Both the position numbers and the translations under genes were made by a program. 20,464 bases of DNA from Deltaproteobacteria bacterium (GTDB lineage: Bacteria > Desulfobacterota > Dissulfuribacteria > Dissulfuribacterales > S140-46): the NCBI GenBank assembly GCA_015491585.1, contig WFVQ01000017.1, positions 1-20,464 on the forward strand, read 5' to 3'. Positions 1-7,861 of this stretch are shown one piece after another. The notes beneath the pieces are model-generated. The model was given only the letters and a program-made list of their open reading frames with translations, made no database searches and was not told where the DNA came from. Numbering within the stretch: the stretch's first letter is position 1; the number at the start of each line of letters is the position of its first letter.

Positions 1-1670
<1,670 letters not shown>

Positions 1671-1705
1671 TGAGATATCGAGAGATCACGTGAAGGAAGG
1701 GTCGT

Positions 1706-2413
1706 ATGAGTTCTACCGCCTCGCCAGAGATACCAAATGAAGTGCTGCCGGTGTTCAAAAGGCTCCAGTCCAGATTCAAGCTGGATTGGGAAGAAATCGG
1801 AATAGGCGGCAAGGAGTTCAGCTTCCTCACGGTCAATGACCTCGAACCCCTCATAGGCGGCAAGGACATCTTTGCCAACTCCCTGGATTTCCCCTTCTGG
1901 GTCAAGGTATGGGAGGCGTCGGTGGTACTCGGCTTCTTCATGTCGCGGCTCGATCCCTCGCCAGAGGGCAGGGTGTTGGAGCTGGGAGCCGGGCTCGGTG
2001 TATCCGGTATAGTGGCCGCTGCCTTCGGGCATCAGGTCACCATCACCGACTACAAGGATGAAATACTCGACTTCGCTCGGGTCTCAGCCGCAGTCAACGG
2101 CGTGGGCGAGCAGGTGGAGTTCTCACTGTTGGACTGGACCGCTCCGGCGCCGCTTGGGCAGTTCGATGTCATCATAGGATCGGAGATCCTGTTCCACGAG
2201 AGGTTCTTCTCTCCCTTGCTCAAGGTGTTCCAGTTCTATCTGAAGCCCGACGGTGCCATATACCTGACCCACGACGTGAGGAGGAAGAGCCTTTCTCCAT
2301 TCCTGGAGCGCTGTTCCGCAGACTACGACATAGCAGTGCAGAAACAGCGTATATCCAGCGACGACGAATCCTACGAGGTCCTTCTGAACCGGCTAACGCC
2401 CCGGCTTCATTAG
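1706..2413 (+). CDS. Class I SAM-dependent methyltransferase (METTL21/Methyltransf_16-like)
   Basis: A 235-aa soluble Rossmann-fold methyltransferase. The SAM-binding motif I is LELGAGLGVSG (residues 91-101), the acidic motif II residue is D115 in TDYKDE, and the post-I strand is FDVIIGSEILFHE (about 153-165). The segment FWVKVWEASVVLGFF (64-78) resembles the N-terminal W-x-A/S pattern of the METTL21/METTL23 protein-lysine methyltransferase group. That group is a family-level guess; the substrate cannot be told from sequence, and a protein target would be an inference. GGAAGG ends 5 nt before the ATG, supporting this start. The gene lies 35 nt after rpoC on the same strand with no terminator between, so it is probably the last gene of the rpoBC transcript. 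It converges with the FmdB-type gene. Confidence 0.85.
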   Translation: MSSTASPEIPNEVLPVFKRLQSRFKLDWEEIGIGGKEFSFLTVNDLEPLIGGKDIFANSLDFPFWVKVWEASVVLGFFMSRLDPSPEGRVLELGAGLGVSGIVAAAFGHQVTITDYKDEILDFARVSAAVNGVGEQVEFSLLDWTAPAPLGQFDVIIGSEILFHERFFSPLLKVFQFYLKPDGAIYLTHDVRRKSLSPFLERCSADYDIAVQKQRISSDDESYEVLLNRLTPRLH

Positions 2414-2443
2414 TGCAGCCACTCGCATTGCGCGCAGGGGTGG

Positions 2444-2701
2444 CTACCTGGCGTGGCCTGGAAGGTTGATGGCGGTGCAGCTCCCAGATTCGCAGCTGTG
2501 CTGCTGGACCGAGGGGCCCGCCCCTTTCCCTGAAGAAGTTGAGCTGGATCCTTTGATGGCGGCGTTGCACGCGCTCATCAGCTTGTCGATCTCTGGGCTC
2601 TGGCATTTCGGGCAGCGCACGGCCTCCATCTCTTCCTTGTTCATGATGAGCTGTTCGAAGGTGTAGTCGCAGCTCGTGCAGCGGAATTCGTGTATTGGCA
2701 T
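2444..2701 (-). CDS. FmdB-family zinc-ribbon protein
   Basis: An 85-aa protein with the FmdB/CxxC regulatory-protein signature: it begins MPIHEFRC, with Cys pairs at 8/11 (CTSC) and 30/33 (CPKC) that would hold one zinc ion. A Ser/Gly-rich linker (about 50-65) leads to a second Cys pair, CESGSC (70/75), near the tail, as in many FmdB members. The family name comes from a presumed regulator of formamidase/amidase genes, but its real role is poorly known and no amidase is nearby. The start was chosen at 2701 because AGGAGG sits 9 nt upstream on the minus strand. The frame is open further upstream to 2791, but that extension overlaps the promoter and a Met at 2710 would overlap the ribosome site. 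It has its own promoter at 2764-2791. Confidence 0.9.
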   Translation of the reverse strand: MPIHEFRCTSCDYTFEQLIMNKEEMEAVRCPKCQSPEIDKLMSACNAAIKGSSSTSSGKGAGPSVQQHSCESGSCTAINLPGHAR

Positions 2702-2763
2702 TGGTCTCATCCTCCTGTGGTTGGTTTTAGGCGGGTCTGCCGGAGCCGCTGCTCCGCGGCGAG

Positions 2764-2791
2764 ATAATACATGATCCCGCCGGGTTTTCAA
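2764..2791 (-). promoter_or_regulatory. Sigma-70-like promoter of the FmdB-type gene
   Basis: Read on the minus strand there is TTGAAA (2786-2791), a 16-nt spacer and TATTAT (2764-2769). Each hexamer is 5/6 to consensus. The predicted transcript start is near 2757, giving a leader of about 56 nt. The leader contains a GC-rich stem GGAGC/GCTCC (about 2742-2756) before the AGGAGG ribosome site. Confidence 0.6.
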
Positions 2792-2804
2792 AGCTCTGTA
2801 AATG

Positions 2805-2838
2805 AAAAGGGGAGGCTATTTGCCTCCCCTTTGTTTTT
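2805..2838 (-). terminator. Intrinsic terminator of the DUF3373-like porin (bidirectional shape)
   Basis: An 11-bp perfect stem, AAAGGGGAGGC (2806-2816) with GCCTCCCCTTT (2822-2832), closes a TATTT loop. On the minus strand it lies 34 nt after the porin stop and is followed by TTTTCATTT. On the plus strand it is followed by G and five T, so it could work both ways. It insulates the FmdB-type gene from porin transcription. Confidence 0.9.
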
Positions 2839-2865
2839 GCATTGGATATTATACCGGCGGTTCGT

Positions 2866-4662
2866 TTAGAAATAGACCTCGAAGGTGAGGTAGCCGTTGG
2901 TCATGTGGTCGATGGGTGCGAACGGCTGGGCGTTGAAAGGCTCGTCCAGCTTGTCCACGTCCACAGGGGCGCCGAGCCAGTTGCCGCTTCCGGTGTAGTC
3001 AAACCAGTAGTACTGGAAGCCAGCCCTCATGAAGGCCCTGGCGTACTTGGAGAGCGGGGTCTCGGGGAGATCCCAGATCCAGTACACTTCGCCCACGTGG
3101 CCCCTGGTGGCCCTCTTGTCCATGTAGATGTCGTCAGCAGCCTGGAGGAAGGGCATCCAGTACTTGGAGCCGTAGTTGTACTCGATGCCGAACTTGCTCC
3201 TCCACTGCTCGAACGGAATCCTGGCACCTACGTAAACAGACCAACCAGTGTGCTGATTGAGCTTGCCGTCCGGATTGGTGAGCAGGCTCACGCCCTCAAA
3301 CACCGGCGGATTGTCGGGATGGAGAGGATCTGAGAGCCCTTTGCTCCTGCCCCTTGGGTCGGTGATGGACCATCCCAGGGAGACGAAGTAGTCTATGCCC
3401 CTGTACTGGTGCTGTACAGTCGTGCCGATCTCGTAGATGTCACCAAGGTTGGAAGTGGCCTTGATGTCCACCCACTGGCCCATGCCGTTGTTGAACATGG
3501 TCCCCTCGGGGAAGTCCATGACGTCGGCAGCCTTGAATGCCTGGATCACGAACAGGAGGTTCTGATCGGGATCGTCAATGACATCCCAGACAAAACCGTA
3601 GAAATCGGTGTCATCAAGCTGGGAGTCCACACCCAGGCCCTTGAAACCGGAATCGAACCCGCGTCCGTAGCAGAAGCGGATACGTCCGGTAAAGGGGGCA
3701 CTATACTGGTAGCCGATGGTGGAACCGTCGAAGGGAAGGTCGATGTTGCCGGTTGGGCTTGCCTCCCTCTTGGTCAATCCCTCGCGGAACTGGGAAGGAA
3801 CGGTGTGAGTGGTGGGACGGCGGCCCACTGAGAACCAGATGGGCAGACCGCCGATGTTGGTCCAGTTGACGTAGGCGCGATCCACATAGACCCTGCCGTC
3901 ATCCGGCCTGATACCATAGGTGAAGTTGTTGACCATGAGGTTCACGGGGAACATGCCACCACCAGAGGTCACCTCCTGGGTGCTCATGCCCCATGCCTTA
4001 TATGCCTCGAAACGGCCCTTGAACACGAGGTTCTCACTGGGCTTCACTTTGACGTTGATCCTTACCCTATTGGTGTAGAGGGTGTCGTTACGATAGTCCT
4101 TGCCCCTGGTCATGCCATAGCCGAAGGCAGTGAGCATCTGTGCCTGCTCCTCTGGAGAGAGGGCAGCCATCATATTCTGCACGGCCTGCTGGCGGGAGGC
4201 GGTATCCATGCCGTCCCACTGGGCGAGCACGGTTCCGATCTGAGCCATCTCTTCGGGGCTGAAGAAGCCCATGAAGCCGCTCAACGCAGTCTGAAGCTCG
4301 GAGGAGGACATGGCGGAGAAGGCGCCCATAGCGCCCATTATAGTAGAGGCGTTCCAGTAATCAGGCACCTCTGCCTTGGTGGTGTCCACGCGGAATCTGT
4401 AGTCACCCCATACCTGGAAGCGGCCGACACCATCTACCGTGACGCTCTCTACGCTTTCAGAGAGTTCATCCACCGTGTCCATAGCGTCTTCCTGCTGCGC
4501 CTTGACTTCCTCCAACTGCCGCTTCACCGTCTGTAGCTCTTTGGTGAGCTGCTCTATCCTCTGCAGCAGCTCCTCTGGACTGGGAGACCCATACCCTCCT
4601 GCGAACGCGAAGGCGGGAAGCAGCAATCCCATTACCAGAACCCCGATAAGAAACCGTTTCAT
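2866..4662 (-). CDS. Outer-membrane porin-like beta-barrel protein with coiled-coil neck (DUF3373-like)
   Basis: A 598-aa secreted protein. Residues 1-21 form a signal peptide (MKRFLIG..., cleavage after AFA). Residues 28-75 are a charged heptad-like coiled coil (EELLQRIEQLTKELQTV...), a periplasmic neck seen in several porin families. The barrel begins near residue 80 (RFQVWGDYRFRVD) and ends YLTFEVYF with the terminal Phe expected for BAM insertion. Amphipathic strands rich in Trp/Tyr/Gly fill the middle. Residues ~95-190 are unlike the rest: Met/Ala/Gln-rich and predicted helical, with two SPEExAQ motifs (135-141 and 169-175). The DUF3373 assignment rests on overall architecture and is moderate; the porin-like nature is firm. 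GGAGGG lies about 10 nt before the ATG. It has a strong promoter (4721-4749) and a terminator (2805-2838), so it is monocistronic and probably abundant. Cargo is unknown. Confidence 0.88.
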   Translation of the reverse strand: MKRFLIGVLVMGLLLPAFAFAGGYGSPSPEELLQRIEQLTKELQTVKRQLEEVKAQQEDAMDTVDELSESVESVTVDGVGRFQVWGDYRFRVDTTKAEVPDYWNASTIMGAMGAFSAMSSSELQTALSGFMGFFSPEEMAQIGTVLAQWDGMDTASRQQAVQNMMAALSPEEQAQMLTAFGYGMTRGKDYRNDTLYTNRVRINVKVKPSENLVFKGRFEAYKAWGMSTQEVTSGGGMFPVNLMVNNFTYGIRPDDGRVYVDRAYVNWTNIGGLPIWFSVGRRPTTHTVPSQFREGLTKREASPTGNIDLPFDGSTIGYQYSAPFTGRIRFCYGRGFDSGFKGLGVDSQLDDTDFYGFVWDVIDDPDQNLLFVIQAFKAADVMDFPEGTMFNNGMGQWVDIKATSNLGDIYEIGTTVQHQYRGIDYFVSLGWSITDPRGRSKGLSDPLHPDNPPVFEGVSLLTNPDGKLNQHTGWSVYVGARIPFEQWRSKFGIEYNYGSKYWMPFLQAADDIYMDKRATRGHVGEVYWIWDLPETPLSKYARAFMRAGFQYYWFDYTGSGNWLGAPVDVDKLDEPFNAQPFAPIDHMTNGYLTFEVYF

Positions 4663-4720
4663 AACCTATCCCTCCGTTTGTGATTATAATGGATTTCTAC
4701 ACCCGGCACTCTAATGGAAT

Positions 4721-4749
4721 TTTTTAGTCCCTTTATAATTTTATGTCAA
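4721..4749 (-). promoter_or_regulatory. Strong sigma-70-like promoter of the first porin
   Basis: On the minus strand there is a perfect TTGACA (4744-4749), a 17-nt spacer and TAAAAA (4721-4726, 4/6). An A-rich stretch (AGAAAAAG) just upstream of -35 could act as an UP element. The transcript start would be near 4713, about 50 nt before the ATG. The local AT-richness contrasts with the GC-rich surroundings. A perfect TATAAT on the plus strand (4734-4739) might serve the divergent moaE-like gene, but it has no recognisable -35. Confidence 0.7.
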
Positions 4750-4838
4750 GGTCTTTTTCTCTGCGCCTCCAGGAGTTAAGAAGATATTGATGCACCCTGC
4801 AGGCCAGGGGGATCGATCAGACCCAGGGGGTGAACGCG

Positions 4839-5192
4839 ATGGATGTAAATGCGTTGTTGAGGCGGCTGAATGAACGTTCTGCTGGTGGAGCGGGGATGAT
4901 CCTGGTCCACAACGGCATAGTCCGGGGCCACAGCCGTGACGGCCGAAAGGTGACGGGCGTGGAGGTGAGTGTGGACTGGGAGCGGCTGAAGCAGGTGATA
5001 GAGGATGGAGAGCGGCTTCCTGGAATAACCGCGGTGGAGGCCCACATAAACGAGGGCAGGCTGGCGGTGGGAGAAGACGTGATGTTCCTCGGGGTGGCTG
5101 GGGACATCCGCGAGAACGTCATAGGCGCACTCTCGACCATACTCAACAGGATCAAGAGTGAGGTCACCTCCAAGAAGGAGTTTTTTGCTTGA
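4839..5192 (+). CDS. moaE: Molybdopterin synthase catalytic subunit-like protein (MoaE family)
   Basis: A 117-aa protein matching the MoaE fold. MoaE transfers sulfur, delivered as MoaD thiocarboxylate, to precursor Z to make molybdopterin. The G-A-x-x-x-x-x-x-G-x-V-R block (residues 17-29, ending GIVRGHS) aligns with the GKVRNHN region of E. coli MoaE. The C-terminal helix carries K106 and K113 with the same seven-residue spacing as catalytic K119/K126. Oddities: it is ~30 residues shorter than usual and ends right after the second lysine (KKEFFA), and the conserved His-Arg of the AHR segment reads DIR. ATG 4839 is preferred because the G-rich AGGGGGG ribosome site lies 8 nt before it; an in-frame GTG at 4830 sits inside that site. 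No moaD is nearby. It overlaps the aldolase gene by one base (TGATG), so the two are translationally coupled. Confidence 0.78.
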   Translation: MDVNALLRRLNERSAGGAGMILVHNGIVRGHSRDGRKVTGVEVSVDWERLKQVIEDGERLPGITAVEAHINEGRLAVGEDVMFLGVAGDIRENVIGALSTILNRIKSEVTSKKEFFA

Positions 5193-5788
5193 TGAAGGAT
5201 GACCCTCGGCGGCAGGTGATAGAGATCTGCAGGCGTCTGTACGGCCGCGGCCTGATCGCGGGGTTGGACGGAAACGTCAGCGTCAAGGCCGGCGGCGGCT
5301 TCTGGATAACTCCGGCTGGTTCCCACAAGGGGATGGTGAAGGAGTCGCAGTTGCTATTAGTTGATGAAGATGGTTCCGTGCAGCAGGGCGTGGGCAGGCC
5401 CTCTTCGGAATGGCGGATCCATGCCGCTATATATACGGCTGCTCCGGAGTGTGGAGCGGTTTTGCATGCCCATCCTCCCTGGACCCTCGCCTTGAGCCTC
5501 TCTGGTTTGCCAATGCGTCCTTTCCTTTTGTCAGAGGCCGAGATCTTTCTCAGTGAATTGGCCACAGTTCCCTATTACTCTCCAGGCACCCCGGAGCTGG
5601 CTGGCGCCGTGGCCTCTGTTTGCGTCCGATCCAGGATCGTGGTGTTGGAACGGCACGGAGTGGTGGCCTGGGGAAAGGGGCCGGAAGAGGCGTTCAACCT
5701 GATAGAGTGCCTGGAGCACGTCTCCAAGGTCACATTGCTTGCCCGTGGGCTGGGAGCCAGGAAAGCGGACGGGGCTATTCCGGGGTGA
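5192..5788 (+). CDS. Class II aldolase/adducin family protein (L-fuculose-phosphate aldolase-like)
   Basis: A 198-aa zinc-dependent aldolase. All active-site landmarks of the FucA type are present at matching positions: GNVS (28-31), TPAG/S (40-44), the catalytic Glu E73 in PSSEW, zinc ligands H92 and H94 in LHAHPP, and H155 in ERHGVVAWG. The family cleaves or forms sugar phosphates such as fuculose-1-phosphate, rhamnulose-1-phosphate or ribulose-5-phosphate, or dehydrates methylthioribulose-1-phosphate; the substrate cannot be chosen from sequence. The expected Asn before the third His is Arg here (ERHG rather than NHG). The ATG shares its A with the stop of the MoaE-like gene and AGGAG lies 11 nt upstream; an in-frame TTG one codon earlier is less likely. 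Its last 14 nt overlap the convergent LD-carboxypeptidase gene. Confidence 0.93.
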   Translation: MKDDPRRQVIEICRRLYGRGLIAGLDGNVSVKAGGGFWITPAGSHKGMVKESQLLLVDEDGSVQQGVGRPSSEWRIHAAIYTAAPECGAVLHAHPPWTLALSLSGLPMRPFLLSEAEIFLSELATVPYYSPGTPELAGAVASVCVRSRIVVLERHGVVAWGKGPEEAFNLIECLEHVSKVTLLARGLGARKADGAIPG

Positions 5789-6635
5789 GAAGGTCTCCAG
5801 AGATTGAATAGTCTCTGCCGAGGTTAAGGGGCATGTTGTCGGGCCCGTGTCCAACTGGGAGGCCATATATAATAGGTATGCCGATGGCGCCGAGCCGGTC
5901 CGCAACTATCTCCTTGGCTTGCTGTGCATCTTTGTGCAGGCTGCCTACCGCGATTCCGTTCAAGCGGTCCAACCTGCCTGTCAGGAGGAGGTGGGTGAGC
6001 ATCCTGTCTATGCGGTAGAGGGGCTCGTTGTGATCCTCGATGAGGAGTATGCTCCCCTCCCACGGCGGTTCCAGGGGAGTTCCTATGGAGTGGCAGATAC
6101 AGGTTAGGTTCCCGCCGATGAGTCTGCCTCTTCCTGCGCCGTCCACGAGGAGTTCCCCGCGCAGTGCAGGAAAGCGGCCGCTGGTCATGGCCTGGAACAG
6201 GGCCTGCCTCGACTCCTTCGACGTATCCGGGAGGGTCGCCAGCATAGGACCGTGTATAGTGGTTCCGCCGTTATTGAGCATCAGGCTGTGGAGGAAGGTG
6301 ATGTCACTGAATCCCACCACTGTTGGGGGCCTGGAAGGCAGACGGGAGAGAACTTGAGGAAGCCAACGCATGGATCCATATCCTCCCCTGGCGGCCCAAA
6401 GGAGATCCGCAGCTCCGGCGACGAGGTCGAGGAAGATGTTCGCCTGGTCGTCGTCTCTTGCGGCGAGGTAGGGGAAGGGGGCATTTCCCGAGCGGGCGGG
6501 CGGTGGTGATAGCTGGATGATGGGACACTCCCTTTCGAGGATGGAAGCTCCTCTCTCCAAGTCCTCGGCTTCAACCGGACTCGCTGGGGTGAATAATGCG
6601 GCTGTGACGGTTTTCTTGACTTGGTTCCCATCCAT
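5775..6635 (-). CDS. S66-family LD-carboxypeptidase (LdcA/MccF-like)
   Basis: A 286-aa serine peptidase of family S66. Such enzymes remove the terminal D-Ala from murein tetrapeptides in the cytoplasm during peptidoglycan recycling, or in MccF relatives detoxify peptide-nucleotide antibiotics. The catalytic triad is visible: Ser110 in VVGFSDIT, Glu200 in LLIEDHNEPLYRIDRML and His263 in GLPVGHGPDN. The ARGGYG loop (82-87) and an N-terminal TPASP strand (16-20) also fit. No signal peptide is present, consistent with a cytosolic recycling role. The ribosome site is weak (AGGA about 13 nt before the ATG). Recycling LdcA is favoured over MccF because no microcin genes are nearby, but this is inference. 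A TGATATACT extended -10 and a 19-bp palindrome lie upstream. The 3' end overlaps the aldolase by 14 nt. Confidence 0.92.
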   Translation of the reverse strand: MDGNQVKKTVTAALFTPASPVEAEDLERGASILERECPIIQLSPPPARSGNAPFPYLAARDDDQANIFLDLVAGAADLLWAARGGYGSMRWLPQVLSRLPSRPPTVVGFSDITFLHSLMLNNGGTTIHGPMLATLPDTSKESRQALFQAMTSGRFPALRGELLVDGAGRGRLIGGNLTCICHSIGTPLEPPWEGSILLIEDHNEPLYRIDRMLTHLLLTGRLDRLNGIAVGSLHKDAQQAKEIVADRLGAIGIPIIYGLPVGHGPDNMPLNLGRDYSISGDLLTPE

Positions 6636-6678
6636 CTTAACTTTTTCCTGGACTGCCGGAACGGCCGAGAGGTGTTTC

Positions 6679-6707
6679 AGTATATCATGTCGGCCATGAT
6701 AAGGCAG
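6679..6707 (-). promoter_or_regulatory. Extended -10 promoter of the LD-carboxypeptidase gene
   Basis: On the minus strand TATACT (6679-6684, 5/6) is preceded by TGA, forming an extended -10 element. The -35 at 17-nt spacing (6702-6707, CTGCCT) is poor, as expected for extended -10 promoters. The palindrome at 6683-6701 fills the spacer and touches the -10, so a bound protein could control it. Confidence 0.45.
6683..6701. promoter_or_regulatory. 19-bp palindrome between divergent LD-carboxypeptidase and J-protein genes (candidate operator)
   Basis: Two perfect 7-bp arms, TATCATG (6683-6689) and CATGATA (6695-6701), flank TCGGC. The site overlaps the extended -10 of the minus-strand gene and lies 42 nt upstream of the J-protein ATG. 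It does not match CIRCE or HAIR, the two known heat-shock operators one might expect near a J-protein gene. The binding protein is unknown. Confidence 0.45.
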
Positions 6708-6742
6708 ATCACGAGTTCTAAGAGAGGAGACTATTGGCGATC

Positions 6743-7681
6743 ATGGCGAAAGACTACTACGAGGTGCTGGGTGTATCCAAAGACGCCTCGCAAGAAGAGA
6801 TAAAGAAGGCCTTTCGCAAATTGGCCTTGAAATATCATCCTGACAAGAACAAGGGGAACAAGGAGGCCGAGGAGCGTTTCAAAGAGATCAACGAGGCCTA
6901 CGCGGTGCTGAGTGATCCAGAGAAACGGAGGCAGTATGACACCTTCGGCGGGGCGGAGTTCGAGAAGAGATATTCCCAGGAAGACATCTTCAGGAACTTC
7001 GATTTCGGCTCCATTTTCGAGGACCTGGGTCTGGGTGGCTTCAGCCGGGTGGTCTTCACCGGCGGAGGCGGTGGCAGAGGAGGCATAGACGATATATTCA
7101 GCCAGATATTCGGCTCCCCAGGAGGAGGATTCAGGAGCAGTGGATACGGCTTCCAGAACACTCCTCAAAAAGGGCGTGACGTAGTAATGGAGCTGCCGCT
7201 CCTGCCAAGAGAGCTGGTCGAAGGGACCACCAAGCTCATATCCATCAACACGGCCAACAGCCCCGAGCGGATTTCAGTGAAGGTGCCTCCCAACATGGCG
7301 CCGGGCAAGAAGATTAGGTTGGCAGGCAAGGGCTCGGTGGGCCCTGGAGGAAGAGGTGATCTCTATTTGACTCTAACCGTTCAGGCACCGCCGGGAGTGA
7401 AGGTGGACGGCAGTGATCTCGAGGTGGAGAAGAGGGTCCCCTTCTCCATGCTCTGCCTGGGCGGCAAGGCCGAGGTGGATACCCCTGAGGGGACGCGGGT
7501 GCGCCTCAATGTGCCGGCCGGGACACCATGTGGAAAGCGTTTCAGGCTCAGGGGCCACGGCCTGCCGGCTCCTGGCGGAGGGCGAGGCGATCTGTACGTG
7601 CGGCTCGCCGCCGAGGTCCCGCCAGGACTCTCCGAGAGGCAGAGACGGCTAGTATCCGAGCTCCAGAAAGAGGGCCTCTGA
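6743..7681 (+). CDS. Class B J-domain co-chaperone (DnaJ/CbpA-like)
   Basis: A 312-aa Hsp40 that would stimulate DnaK ATPase and deliver substrates. The J domain fills residues 1-66, with KDYYEVLGV at the start and HPD at 32-34. A Gly/Phe-rich linker follows (about 70-135, [10 protein letters not shown] and FGSPGGGF), then two C-terminal beta-barrel substrate-binding domains ([22 protein letters not shown], then [22 protein letters not shown]). The four CxxCxGxG zinc repeats of class A DnaJ are absent, so this is class B, like CbpA. The start is ambiguous. ATG 6743 gives the canonical MAKDYYE N-terminus, but AGGAG (6724-6728) is 14 nt away. An in-frame TTG at 6734 has better spacing and would add MAI. 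No dnaK or grpE is near. The aroF leader follows. Confidence 0.95.
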   Translation: MAKDYYEVLGVSKDASQEEIKKAFRKLALKYHPDKNKGNKEAEERFKEINEAYAVLSDPEKRRQYDTFGGAEFEKRYSQEDIFRNFDFGSIFEDLGLGGFSRVVFTGGGGGRGGIDDIFSQIFGSPGGGFRSSGYGFQNTPQKGRDVVMELPLLPRELVEGTTKLISINTANSPERISVKVPPNMAPGKKIRLAGKGSVGPGGRGDLYLTLTVQAPPGVKVDGSDLEVEKRVPFSMLCLGGKAEVDTPEGTRVRLNVPAGTPCGKRFRLRGHGLPAPGGGRGDLYVRLAAEVPPGLSERQRRLVSELQKEGL

Positions 7682-7695
7682 TCTCCCTGGCTCGA

Positions 7696-7712
7696 TGTTA
7701 CAAAATGGTAAC
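7696..7712 (+). promoter_or_regulatory. Candidate extended -10 promoter overlapped by a 16-bp palindrome upstream of aroF
   Basis: TG (7696-7697), T and TACAAA (7699-7704) form an extended -10 with a poor -35. The same bases fall inside the palindrome GTTAC-AAAATG-GTAAC (7697-7712), 15 nt after the J-protein stop. A start near 7711 would place the whole structured region 7722-7850 in the leader. The palindrome could be an operator for a repressor of aroF; it does not match the TyrR box of enterobacteria. Confidence 0.35.
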
Positions 7713-7721
7713 TGCACCGCC

Positions 7722-7850
7722 TTGACCAGTGGGCCGTCAGGTGGTAGAGGTAATCCTGCCCATTTTAGGGGAGGAGGCCGGTATGCCTCCGCAGGGCCGC
7801 AGGCGCTGTGCCCTCTGGGGTGACCGGTTTCTGGACTTCAACGTTTTTTT
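7722..7850 (+). ncRNA. Structured aroF leader or small RNA (rod-like fold ending in T7)
   Basis: This non-coding stretch can fold into one long rod. Outer pairs are TTGA (7722-7725) with TCAA (7838-7841) and CCAG (7726-7729) with CTGG (7831-7834). Three G-T wobbles and CCGTCA (7734-7739) with TGAC-C-GG (7821-7827) follow. Inner stems are AGAGG (7746-7750) with CCTCT (7812-7816), CCTGC (7755-7759) with GCAGG (7799-7803), and the tip GGAGGC (7773-7778) with GCCTCC (7785-7790). Seven T follow at 7844-7850. This could be an attenuator, a leader controlling aroF, or a separate small RNA with its own terminator. Folding was done by eye, and GC-rich DNA pairs easily, so confidence is low. It matches no RNA family I recognise. 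Confidence 0.35.
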
Positions 7851-7861
7851 GATTTGGTGCC

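Noticed and set aside
2417..2445. Stem AGCCAC/GTGGCT between the methyltransferase and the FmdB-type gene as a terminator
   Set aside because: The loop is 17 nt and there is no T-tract on either strand, so a functional intrinsic terminator cannot be supported.
2842..3333. Open frame antisense to the first porin's 3' end
   Set aside because: It is a complement artefact of the porin and overlaps the terminator region; no ribosome site.
4621..4637. A minus-strand GG-N10-GC match (TGGTAATGGGATTGCT) resembling a sigma-54 promoter
   Set aside because: It lies inside the signal-peptide codons of the first porin, downstream of its start, and has a mismatch in the core GGC.
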